64,000 nt of DNA from NCBI GenBank assembly GCA_963210315.1, contig OY723305.1:1895900-1959899 (forward strand), written 5' to 3'. The position numbers and the translations under genes were made by a program. Below the pieces are notes generated by a model. It saw nothing but the letters and a program-made list of their open reading frames with translations, was not told the origin of the DNA and ran no database searches. The DNA is from Rhynchopus euleeides. Its lineage: Eukaryota; Euglenozoa; Diplonemea; Diplonemida; Diplonemidae. Below are positions 39,677 through 50,500 of this stretch, in pieces (position 1 is the first letter of the stretch; every line of letters begins with the position of its first letter).

Positions 39677-41397
39677 TGTACAGCCTCTGCTCCTCTCTGT
39701 CTTGGAGGCGGACCTTGCAACGCCACGCATGCAGGGCTCGCCTCGCGGACTTGAACTCCTCCTCCGGGGAGCCAGGCTCTGGGGTGAACAGGGCGTCCCA
39801 TTCAGCCACCGTCTTGGGGACGTCGGCGTCGTCAGCTGGGGTGCCTTTGTCGGCAGCCGTCGCGCTGCGCTTCCTGTCCGGGGGAGAGGCTGACACGTCA
39901 CGGTCGGCCTTCCGCTTGCCTGTGTGCTGCGACGCTGAGGGGGCTGGTGCGTTCTCGCTGGTGGAGCCGCCCTGCTGCGCGTCGGAGGTGGAGTCGGTGG
40001 AGGAGGTGGAGGAGGTGGAGGGCTGAGCGGTCGCGTTCGACGAGGGGGCTGGTGCTGTAGAAGCAGAGGGAGAGCCGCCCGAGGTCGTGTGTGCGTTACC
40101 GTCCGTCGCAGCCCCGTCGCCTCCTCGGTCCGGCGGACGGGTACATGTCTCTCCGTCCGACACACAGCCCGTGCACGCTAGGCGATTGCAGCCTATGCAT
40201 TCCCAGTGGGGCGTTCGGGTGTCAAACGGCTGCTCACATCTGACACACAGCACCGACAGTTCGGCTGTCCCCCCGTCTACTCGGACCATGTGGAGGCCAG
40301 CCTCTGCGCCTCGGCAGCCGGTGGAGACGAGGGGTACGGCCGGTGCGAGGCGGAGCACGAAGGACCGCACCTGCTCCGAGATGTGGAGTGGGCTGTAGTG
40401 CGATGCCTTGAACTTGACACCCGCGACAGGCCCGTACGGCTTCCTCAGGGGGCGGTATATCCGCGGTGCAGTGTCATCAGCGAGCACGACGATCGGGGAG
40501 CCCGTCGCCCGCGCGGCCCCCTGCAGCGTCAGCTCGTCGGCCCACGACGCAACGTTCATGCTGCCGGACTCGCGCATCTGCCGCGCCCACTCCTCGTAGG
40601 AGGGCTCCGCCCTGCTCCTCAGGTCAGCGTGGTCGCCGACCGCCTTCACGACGTACTGCCGCAGGCCGTCTGCAGTCGCGCCGGCCTCGCCGAGGAGGAA
40701 CGTGAGGGCGTCGAAGAAGCAGTTCCCGGGGGTGAACCGGAAGTCCTGCACGTCCGGCATCTCCAGCACGCTCTGCTGCTTCGCGGTGGTGACTCCCGGA
40801 AGCGCGTGCTCCCTCGCGGTCAGCCACCGGGTCAGGACATCGTCCGCCGGCTCGGGGGCCGGCCCCGGGGGCGGCGGCGGGGGACCGGCGTCCTCGCTGT
40901 CGGTGCTGTCCTCGTCGTCATCCATCACCTCCTCCTGCACCACCGTCGTCGGCTCCGTGCGCCCGCACTGGCAGGGGTCCGTGACGTGCTCGACACAGTC
41001 AGGGCAGCTGGCTCTGAGGCAGTGTACACACCTGCCGTGGGTGTCCTGCGTGGAGAAGTCCGCTTCGCAGAACTGGCAGAACTCCGTCACGTCCTGCTCC
41101 CCCTCCGCCCGCTCAGTTCGCAGCCGCGGGCCCGCGCGTACGGTAGGCCGGGGCCCAGTCGTGCTCCCGCCCACCAACTCCTGCACGTCCGCCGGCAGGG
41201 TGAGCGCCTGGAAGCGGTCGCCTACTCCCCCGAGGGCGACCGCGGTGGCGATCGGCTTGCACCCGGGGTCGCACACTGTCGGCGCGCGGTAGTCGCGGAA
41301 GACGATGATGTGCCTCCGCAGCACGCACGCCGCCCCGCGAATGAGCACGTCGTCGGCCCACGTCGCTTCGTCTTCCCTCTCGAAAGCGGACATGCGG

Positions 41398-41398
<1 letters not shown>

Positions 41399-41453
<55 letters not shown>

Positions 41454-41529
41454 GGGGACATCCGGACCGAGAATCTTTGCAGCTGTTGTTTGTCTGGGCT
41501 AGTTGGTACAGAATACAAGGTACAAGAGA
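41399..41529 (-). repeat. Retroposon X, copy f (77 bp) with a 54-T tract
   Basis: 54 T residues (41399-41452, a very long poly(A) on the minus strand) are followed by the last 77 bp of X, 5'-truncated at 41529. It sits exactly at the GACATGCGGC point of LINE-B copy 4. The same point is joined to another T-tract at 42495. Confidence 0.75.
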
Positions 41530-42387
41530 ACTCCGCCTTCAACAACACCCTGGGCGCCACCCTGCTCGAGTGCGGGGAGCTTACGAAGGCTTGCCGGTCG
41601 CTGGCCCGCGACAGAGTCGAGGTGGAGGCCGCCCCACCCCTGGACCCCGACCACTTCATCAGGTTCGAGCCGGACCAGGTCGGCCAGGGTGCTGCATTCG
41701 AAGACACCGACCCGGACGACGCGGAGGGACAAGGCCACCAGGCGGTGCCCCCTCCCTCAGACGAGCCCCTGCGTCCCGCCCAGAAACCCGTAGACCGCGA
41801 GCCGCCGACGCCGGAAGACCTGGTGCGTGAATGGCGGTCTGCCCACAACGGTGTAGGGGTGTCCTTCACCTCGCTGATGGGGGGCTTGGGGAACCTCCTG
41901 CCGGCGGTGTTCCAGGTGCAGCAGCTGGGGGGAGGTGGCGCGGGGGGGGTGCCCACGGATGCGCTGGTGGCCCTCGCGGACGGCTTCGCCTCGTCAGGGA
42001 CCCCGATGGAGGCAGGGCCACTCCGCAGACAGGCCGTCGCCCGGGTACGATCCTCCCCCGAACTGTCGGGGCTCCTGGCAGACCCAGCGGCGTGGGCCAG
42101 CCGCATGTCCGCTTTCGAGAGGGAAGACGAAGCGACGTGGGCCGACGACGTGCTCATTCGCGGGGCGGCGTGCGTGCTGCGGAGGCACATCATCGTCTTC
42201 CGCGACTACCGCGCGCCGACAGTGTGCGACCCCGGGTGCAAGCCGATCGCCACCGCGGTCGCCCTCGGGGGAGTAGGCGACCGCTTCCAGGCGCTCACCC
42301 TGCCGGCGGACGTGCAGGAGTTGGTGGGCGGGAGCACGACTGGGCCCCGGCCTACCGTACGCGCGGGCCCGCGGCTGCGAACTGAGC
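41529..42387 (+). repeat. LINE-B fragment, plus strand
   Basis: Matches copy 3 from GAACTCCGCC (about 34793) through the pre-OTU-C region to GAACTGAGC (about 35650). It partly overlaps, in reverse orientation, the sequence of copy 4 at 41109-41398, so the two form an inverted repeat with a ~700-bp loop. It begins in the zone where several LINE-B pieces break. Confidence 0.7.
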
Positions 42388-42397
42388 TAAGGGGGGA

Positions 42398-42493
42398 ACG
42401 ATGATGTGCCTCCGCAGCACGCACGCCGCCCCGCGAATGAGCACGTCGTCGGCCCACGTCGCTTCGTCTTCCCTCTCGAAAGCGGACATGCGG

Positions 42494-42525
<32 letters not shown>
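42398..42525 (-). repeat. LINE-B fragment (97 bp) repeating the GACATGCGGC junction, plus T-tract
   Basis: 42398-42494 duplicates 41302-41398 of copy 4 and ends at the same base, again followed by T residues (31, 42495-42525). One of the two must be secondary. A duplication or template switch during repair is likely. Confidence 0.65.
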
Positions 42526-42527
<2 letters not shown>

Positions 42528-42772
42528 ACATAACACACCTGTGTGGTACGGGAAATGCTACGAGGAACGCGATGGACTCGGGACTGCTGCTGGCCTCTCT
42601 TGCTATGGTTTACTTATGTTTCGTGCTCCACCTGCTCCACCTCATTCTGCACTTCAGATGATCCACTTCACGTGGGTTACGGGGTTTGGGACAACGATGA
42701 TATGTTGTGTCCGACGACAAGGTAAGGTAAGCTCATCGAGGTACACCAAACCGGAGTTGTCAAATCAAAAAA
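42526..42772 (+). repeat. Short repeat Y, copy 1
   Basis: About 247 bp ending in AAATCAAAAAA. Apart from tail length it is identical to the copy at 46975-47225. It has no coding signal. It begins GCACATAACACA, a word also found inside X. A T-tract precedes it. Confidence 0.65.
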
Positions 42773-42829
42773 GACACACCGCCCGAGAGGCAATTGGTGT
42801 GACACAACAGCGATGACACAACCACTCTG

Positions 42830-43590
42830 CCCGAGGGGGCGCGTTTTTAGCGACCGAGACCTCCTCTCCTGACTGAGGGACACACGATCTGACCGTCCGA
42901 GAGACGCAGCATTCTACCCTGCCCGAGGGGCACCCACTCTCCTGACCGAGAGACACGCAGTCTTGCCCGAGGGGCACCTGGTTTCCTGACCGAGACAATA
43001 TTCTGCCCGAGGGGCACTCACTCTCCCGACCGAGAGACACGCAGTTTTGCCCGAGGGGCACCTGTTCTCCTGACCGAGACAATATTCTGCCCGAGGGGCA
43101 CCCACTCTCCCGACCGAGAGACGCAGCATCTCGCCCGAGGGGCACCTGTTCTCCTGACCGAGACAAAAATTTTGCCCGAGGGGCACCCACTCTCCCGACC
43201 GAGAGACACGCAGTCTTGCCCGAGGGGCACCTGTTCTCCTGACCGAGACAATATTCTGCCCGAGGGGCATCCACTCTCCCGACCGAGAGACGCAGCATCT
43301 CGCCCGAGGGGCACCTGTTCTCCTGACCGAGACAATATTCTGCCCGAGGGGCACTCACTCTCCCGACCGAGAGACACGCAGTTTTGCCCGAGGGGCACCC
43401 GTTATCCTGACCGAGACAAAACTATGCCCGAGGGGCACCCACTCTCCCGACCGAGAGACGCAGCATCTCGCCCGAGGGGCACCTGTTCTCCTGACCGAGA
43501 CAAAAATTTTGCCCGAGGGGCACCCGCTCTCCCGACCGAGAGATACACAATCTTGCCCGAGGGGCACCAAATCCCGACCGAGAAGACGAC
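42830..43590 (+). repeat. Minisatellite 1: alternating ~44/40-bp units with a hairpin core
   Basis: About 16 units, each starting with TGCCCGAGGGGCA (5-bp stem, GAG loop). Two unit types alternate: an A type ending in CGACCGAGAGACGCAG or similar, and a B type ending in CTGACCGAGACAATATTC or similar. This gives a higher-order period of about 84 bp. All frames are open on the minus strand for long stretches simply because of the repeat. I do not call a protein. Confidence 0.85.
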
Positions 43591-44020
43591 CCTCACACCA
43601 TGCTCGTGTCAGGTCTCAAGAGGGCCGAAGCCGCGGTTGAGGACAACAACACCCCCACGCACTGGTTCTAATAAATGACGGCGAGGTGCACGGGGGGATC
43701 AGCACGAAGGAGGGGCGCAAAAAGATGGGGATGATGACGCCGTGGTGTTCAAGGTGGTCCTCCGCCGCTTATGAACGTGACAGCGGGACAGCGCTGCGCC
43801 CGTGGCCGCAGCGGATTGAGGACATTCCCATCAGCCATCGAGACTATCACCGCGCCTCGCCGAAAACCTGCTTCACGCTTGATCGCGCTCAAGGTTTCCA
43901 AACGCATACTTCAGCTGGAGGTTCCGTCACAGAGGCGCTGACAAAGGCGGGACCAAGAGCAACAGTCGGGTGCTGATAAATGGGTCGATACTGATGCAGC
44001 AAAGTGACGTCAGTGATATC
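43591..44020. other. Unassigned spacer between minisatellites
   Basis: About 430 bp without a recognisable gene or repeat. It could be the original single-copy DNA around which the arrays grew. Confidence 0.4.
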
Positions 44021-44960
44021 CAACTCCTACTTTCCTGACCGAGACACGATCTTGCCGAGGAGCATCGGACCGAGACACCCACTTCTGCCTGAGGGGCACC
44101 TAGCCGAGACGCATTTTTCCTGCCCGAGGGGCATCTCGCCGAGACATTACCTGCCTGAGGGGCACCTGGCCACGACATACCTACAGCTTACGCTTGCGGG
44201 GCACCCTGCCTGAGGAGCACCTGGCCAAGACATACATTTCCGCCTACGAGGCACCCTGCCCGAGGGGCACCTGGTCAAGACACACACTTCCGCCTACGGG
44301 GCACCCTGCCCGAGGGGCACCTGGCCAAGACAGACACCTCTGCCTACGAGGCACCCTGCCCGAGGGGCACCTGGCCAAGACATACACTTCCGCCTACGAG
44401 GCACCCTGCCCGAGGGGCACCTGGCCAAGACATACACTTCCGCCTACGAGGCACCCTGCCCGAGGGGCACCTGGCCAAGACAGACACTTCCGCCTACGAG
44501 GCACCCTGCCCGAGGGGCACCTGGCCAAGACATACACTTCCGCCTACGAGGCACCCTGCCCGAGGGGCACCTGGTCAAGACATACATTTCCGCCTACGGG
44601 GCACCCTGCCTGAGGGGCATCTGGCCGCGACATACACTTCCGCCTACGGGGCACCCTGCCTGAGGGGCACCTGGCCAAGACGCACATTCATGCCCGAGGG
44701 ACACCGGGCCGAGACATTACATTCCCTGCCTGAGGGACACCTGGCCGAGACACATTCCTGCCGAGGGGCACTCACTCCCGACCGCGAGACGCAGGATTTT
44801 GCCTGAGGGGCACCTCCTCTCCTGACCGAGACACAACCCCGCCCAGCACAGTGCCGAGGGGCATTTACGCTTTCGACTGGAATACCGAGCCTGACCCGGG
44901 GAGACACAATCGTGCCACAATCGTGAGGGGCATACTCTCTTGATTGAGAAATACACCTTT
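44021..44960 (+). repeat. Minisatellite 2: ~60-bp units
   Basis: The core of about 44210-44670 is a run of ~60-bp units of the form CACCCTGCCCGAGGGGCACCT followed by GGCCAAGACATACACTTCC and GCCTACGAGG, nearly identical to one another. More diverged units occupy both ends. It shares the TGCCCGAGGGGCAC hairpin with minisatellite 1, so the two arrays have a common origin. Confidence 0.8.
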
Positions 44961-46914
44961 TTTGCCCGAGCGACGGCACCTGAAGGCGGAAGGGTGGCCT
45001 GTCACACACAGCCTGCCAGATCCAGCTCGAGCACGGTGACGCGACGTGAGCTTTCCGAGGGCGACAGTTTTCGTGTACCAATGCAACGCCCCCGGACACG
45101 CCCCCGAGAAGCCGGCACGTCTGTCGTGCCCAGCTTATCTGCGCGAATGCCGACTACGCGCACCCCGGCGTCAAGCGGATGCCCGCACACGCCCCAAGCG
45201 GGGCATACTCCGTCGAAGCATAGTCTCCCTGCCGGGGGACACACATTCAAGCCTGCATTATTCACAGGGGTCAGGGGGAGTTCCGGGCGTCTGTGGCCCG
45301 GTGTTGAGACGTACGACCTCACAGTTCCATGCAGGGAAGGGGAGCTGCTGACTGGACACCTGCGAGGTGCCGTGGGACATACACAGAGATCAGGTATCCA
45401 ACACAGCCGAGACGCTCTCCCAAGCTGCACTGCTCGGGGAGCAAAAGAAGCAGCGACTGAGAGACGCGTCCGCATCGCCTGTGTCAGCGGTGCCGCCGCT
45501 GAGGGGGTCCACCGAAACCGCAGCCATGGCAGCGGGCCGAGATCATTCCACAAGGTTGGGGGGCAGTCGGCCAGTCTTCCCGAGTACCCAGCAGCCTACT
45601 CGACAAGCCCGAACAGCGACTGCAGCGTGCGACAAGCTCCGGTCCGCGGGGACTCACCTCTCTCATTAAGAAGGCGACTCCGAGAATCCTTCTGGCATGC
45701 CCACACCTCCAGGGCCTCGAATTTCCTCACGCACCGGGAAATACGCCCTCCACACTGAGTCCGGGCGTTACCACTGAATCGACGCCACGTGGGGCCACAG
45801 GGCCTCCGTTTGATGCGCTGTCTACGAGGCGGGCGATGGGGCAGGTACAGTGGGGATCAGCCCAGTGGGAAGGGGGCCGCAGGAACGTGTTGTCCACCGC
45901 TCGAGCGGAGTTCAGGAGACGACAGTGCGCGCGATCGCCCTCGTTCACCCAGAAGGGCCGGCACCTCTCACACCTACCCCTGGGCACTCCATGCAGCGTC
46001 TCCAGTGCGCCATGAAGAGGCGCGTTGGGCTTCACCCCGCAACTCGCTCGCAGCCAGCGAAGACCGGAGAGGACACAGAGAGCCACAGAGCGATCGAGAT
46101 CACGCCGGAAAGCACCGGGTGTTGGCCGGGCTCCCGAAGGGCGAGAGTTTAAGACGGCCGGACAGTAGACTGCTGCGGAGGAGCTGGGAGGCGAGTTTTA
46201 GACTGTGATTTCTCGATCCGCCGAGCCCTGTCCCCAGGCGAGAGCTGCCGGGTCATGGTGGCTGAATATGCACGAGCGTCGCGGTGGTGGTGCTGGGAGC
46301 GCACCAGAGGACTGTCACGCTGAGGGGCTGGGCATGGCCACTGACTACCTGGATACGGCCGTCTCAGTGCATCGCCCGGGGTGCAAAACGACATCGAGGA
46401 TGTCAGGAAGAAGGGTCATGTGGGCACACACCAATATGTCGGAGACGTGAAGAAGCCTCGAGGGGAAGGGTTCCCCAGGGGATGGAGGATCCCGAAGAGG
46501 TACAGGGTGAGGATTCAAATACCCGGAGTGGGAAACGCACCAGACGTCGGGGGTCAGCCAAGAGCGGGTGGTTGCAGCACAGGCGGGGCTGTGTGCAACC
46601 TTTGCCCCCTTAGTTTCGCCGGGTTGAGACGCATCAACTCTCTCGCCGGGTGCGGCAACTGGAGAGACAGGCATGTTGTCGATAGGGCACACCAAGAATC
46701 ACGAGGCTGACCACACGACGGCGGCACACGGCCGAGGCAGGCGGATCCCCTCAGCGAGTGAGGTTCGATCGTTTTCCGTACAAGGTGCTCGTGACAACGT
46801 AGAAAGCGGTACATTACCATCGGAGGGATGCATACGATGGGCGACGGAGCCTGATCACTTCAATAGTAGACCGTTCGCGCGGCGTCCCTAAGTCCTTGGG
46901 TCCTAAGGGTCCTG
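44961..46914. other. Unassigned ~2-kb region, no gene recognised
   Basis: A 272-codon frame (44940-45758) starts inside the minisatellite and has low-complexity Ser/Arg/Pro-rich composition without a domain, so I do not call it. No RNA gene is recognised. Occasional decayed GGGGCA/GGGGGACAC words near 45180-45245 suggest that part of it derives from the neighbouring array. Confidence 0.4.
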
Positions 46915-47334
46915 GGTGGAAGCGTCCAATGCAACACTCACAGCATAGAGGCCAAGTGTTTCTCGTAGTATTTTGCACATAACACACCTGTGTGGTACGG
47001 GAAATGCTACGAGGAACGCGATGGACTCGGGACTGCTGCTGGCCTCTCTTGCTATGGTTTACTTATGTTTCGTGCTCCACCTGCTCCACCTCATTCTGCA
47101 CTTCAGATGATCCACTTCACGTGGGTTACGGGGTTTGGGACAACGATGATATGTTGTGTCCGACGACAAGGTAAGGTAAGCTCATCGAGGTACACCAAAC
47201 CGGAGTTGTCAAATCAAAAAAAAAATATGGGGGGGGGGGGTTTTCAAAGTGCAAGAGGTGGAGCCCGTTCAACAGGTGGAAGCGTCCAATGCAACACTCA
47301 CAGCATAGAGGCCAAGTGTTTCTCGTAGTATTTT
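46915..47334 (+). repeat. Short repeat Y, copy 2, flanked by a 60-bp direct repeat
   Basis: Y (46975-47225) plus about 49 bp of extra sequence is bracketed by two perfect 60-bp copies of GGTGGAAGCGTCCAATGCAA...GTAGTATTTT (46915-46974 and 47275-47334). A 60-bp target duplication would be unusually long for a retroposon, so a tandem duplication or gene-conversion origin is possible. Confidence 0.7.
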
Positions 47335-47346
47335 TTTTTTTTTTTT

Positions 47347-47381
<35 letters not shown>

Positions 47382-47529
47382 GGCTTGCCCGTCAGGTGGA
47401 CCACCGGGTGGGGAGAGAACCGGTGTGAGGCACTTGGGTCCGTCCAGGTGGGCAGGGAACCTGGGGGCGGGGGGCCTCAAATCCCTCTCTCTCATGCGCT
47501 CTCTGGGCACAATGGCCTGCACAGTTTTT
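47331..47529 (-). repeat. T-tract and LINE-B 3' end fragment at the edge of the compound insertion
   Basis: About 50 T residues (one G within) are followed by the last ~137 bp of the LINE-B 3' UTR (47381-47517, longest 3' end), then 12 filler bases. At 47530 GACATGCGGC repeats the left boundary and copy 4 resumes. This fixes the right edge of the insertion in copy 4. Confidence 0.7.
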
Positions 47530-50500
47530 GACATGCGGCTGGCCCACGCCGCTGGGTCTGCCAGGAGCCCCGACAGTTCGGGGGAGGATCGTACCCGGGC
47601 GACGGCCTGTCTGCGGAGTGGCCCTGCCTCCATCGGGGTCCCTGACGAGGCGAAGCCGTCCGCGATGGCCACCAGCGCATCCGTGGGCACCCCCCCCGCG
47701 CCACCTCCCCCCAGCTGCTGCACCTGGAACACCGCCGGCAGGAGGTTCCCCAAGCCCCCCATCAGCGAGGTGAAGGACACCCCTACACCGTTGTGGGCAG
47801 ACCGCCATTCACGCACCAGGTCTTCCGGCGTCGGCGGCTCGCGGTCTACGGGTTTCTGGGCGGGACGCAGGGGCTCGTCTGAGGGAGGGGGCACCGCCTG
47901 GTGGCCTTGTCCCTCCGCGTCGTCCGGGTCGGTGTCTTCGAATGCAGCACCCTGGCCGACCTGGTCCGGCTCGAACCTGATGAAGTGGTCGGGGTCCAGG
48001 GGTGGGGCGGCCTCCACCTCGACTCTGTCGCGGGCCAGCGACCGGCAAGCCTTCGTAAGCTCCCCGCACTCGAGCAGGGTGGCGCCCAGGGTGTTGTTGA
48101 AGGCGGAGTTCACCCTGCACGCGTACTCCTGCGTCAGCTGCACTCGGCTCGCTCCTGTCCGCTCCGCCGCAAGGCGCCCGAGCTTCGAGAAGACGGAGTG
48201 TGCCGAGGGGGCGAGGCCGCCGAACAACTCCATGGCGTAGGGGGCGAACACGAGGCCTCGCGCCGCACACGCGTCCCGGTACTGCCGGTTCTTCGTCGCC
48301 TCGCCCTGGGCTGCCGCCGCTCCCGTGAAACGGGCTGCCGCCTGCACGTAAGAAGCGGCCACGGGGTTCTTGACGGTGATGTCAATGACTCGTGGCCAGA
48401 TCCTCCTAGTCACGAGGTCGCCCGGGCGCTGCCCATCCTGCAGGAGATGCAGAGACTCCATCTCGGGGTTCGTGCCCGCCTCCTGTGCCAGGGCGAACAG
48501 GGCGTCCCGGGTGGCGTCGTGTCTGCGGGTTAAAGCCCCGCCCTGGTTGCAGTCGAAGGCGTGGGTTCCCATCTCGTCCAGTTCCCTGCCGCACTTCTCG
48601 CAGACGGTATCCGGCTCGAAGAGGGGAATGCCAAGGCGGGCGCGTGACACGGCGATCATCTGGCGACCCTCGATGCGGCTGTTCTCCGAGAGCTTCCCCC
48701 CGAGGAAAGCGCCGGCGTGGGGCAGCGACAGCGATCGCAGGCGGGCTCTGTCGTGGGCGTCGGACTCTTCGAACAGCTCGCGGTACTGGCGGCTGACGAT
48801 CGCGCGGGAGAGTTCCCTCTGCTCGACATCCCCCACGGGGGCTTGCGTGGGGTCGCGCCGTTCGTCCTCGTCCACAGCGTTGTTGTGAGCGAGGCAGGTG
48901 GTCTCCCATCCCTCCTCATCCCACGTGAAGTTGGGGTCGAGCTCCCGGCACAAGGAGTGGCCGTTCGCCGTGGACGCCAGGGCGGCTGCATGCCAGTGTT
49001 CGGCGGCGCGTCGAATCCCCAGGCCCCCGAGCCTCACCGGCATGGTGGCCTGCCGCATGACTGATTCCGGCAGCACGTCGTCCTCGAGGGCGAGGATCCG
49101 GGCGAGGCACTTCTCCACGGAGGCGTCGCTCTTCCGGAGGTACTCCGTAACCCCCTTGTGTCCCATAGCCCTCATGTAAAACACGAGGCGGGCGAACCCC
49201 TCGCAGTGGCGGAGAAGGGCGAGGCCGACCTGCTTGTCCTGGAGCTTGGCCAAGGCGTCGAGGTACGGCTGGAACTCCAAGAGCTTCTTGTCCATGTAGC
49301 TCTCGCAGAAGGCTGCCGACCCGATCGGTGCGCCGAGGAGGGTGAAGTTGCGGCCCGCCCTGTACACGATGCCCACCTTGTCCTCGTCCTCGGGGAGCCG
49401 TAGGGAAAAGCCCTCCTCTTCGAGGGCCTCGAGGGACTGCTCGCAGAGGTCGATCAGCTCGCACTTGCTGAGTTTAACCTCCAGCCCCCTCTCCGTGCTG
49501 GCCTGGATGACGTAGTCGAGGGCGGCTCTGACGGCGCACGCTGGGCCCATGATCACCCCGTCGTCGAGGTAGAACAGCGACCCGTCGAGGTCCGTGCGCT
49601 TCTTCAGCTCCTCCGCAATCTCCTTTATCCCCAATGAGAAGAGGAGGGGCCCGAGGGGGTCGCCTTGCTGCACCCCACACGATGAAGACACCACCCCTTC
49701 GCCGTAGGTGAGGGTGGAGGGGGAGTCGTAACACCACGCGACGAAGGGCAGCAGGCCGGGGATGTGCCTCTCGACGACCTTGAGGAAGGTCCCGCGGTCG
49801 ATCGAGTTGAACGCGTTGGCGTAGTCGATCTTGAGGATCACGGCGTCCTCCTTTTCCCTCGAGCGCTCCGCGTACTGCGCCACTACTGACGCCGCGGCCT
49901 CCAGCCCCCTCTGCACAGCTACCCCAACTTGGCGACCCCGCATGAGGATGCGCCGCGCGTCCCCCTTATGACGCGTCGAGAGGAGTTTTGCGGCGAGGCG
50001 TCGGAGCGTCTCTCCGCAGGCAATGGGCCGAACGTCCTCGTCACCCTTCACCAGGGCCGAAAGCTTCGCGCCCCCGAGCACAGGCATCACCTCCTGGGGC
50101 ACGGCACCCTTGACCATCCGGTTAATGACCTGGGTGAGCATGGCCGTCGGCTTGGCTCCCAGCGCATCCTTGCACTCCAGGGCTTGGCGGACGTGGTCTG
50201 GACGCAAACCCATCTGCCCGCCCGACGACCCGTTGGGGAAGGACTTCACCGCTCGGAAGACGTCAGCCGGCGTGAACGCCTTGCACTTCTCCGCGGGCAC
50301 GGTCCGCTCCAGGTGGACCGCTCCACCCTCCGGGTGTTTGCCCTGCAGCTTCTTCAGGGTCTCCGTCGTGCTGGGGGCGACTTTGGCCGGGACGAGGTGC
50401 TTGTGGGCTGCTGAGACCCGGTTCTGCCGCGCCAGTTGACCGACCCGCCGCTCCCATCTCTCCTCATCGGACAAGCGCGGCGGTGCGCTCCCGCGGGACC

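Noticed and set aside
42914-43600. CRISPR-like look of regularly spaced short repeats
   Set aside because: The 'spacers' are themselves repeated in two alternating types, the genome appears eukaryotic, and no cas genes are present. It is a minisatellite.
44940-45758. 272-codon ORF starting in minisatellite 2
   Set aside because: It starts within repeat sequence, is low complexity, has no domain and overlaps equally long frames on the other strand.
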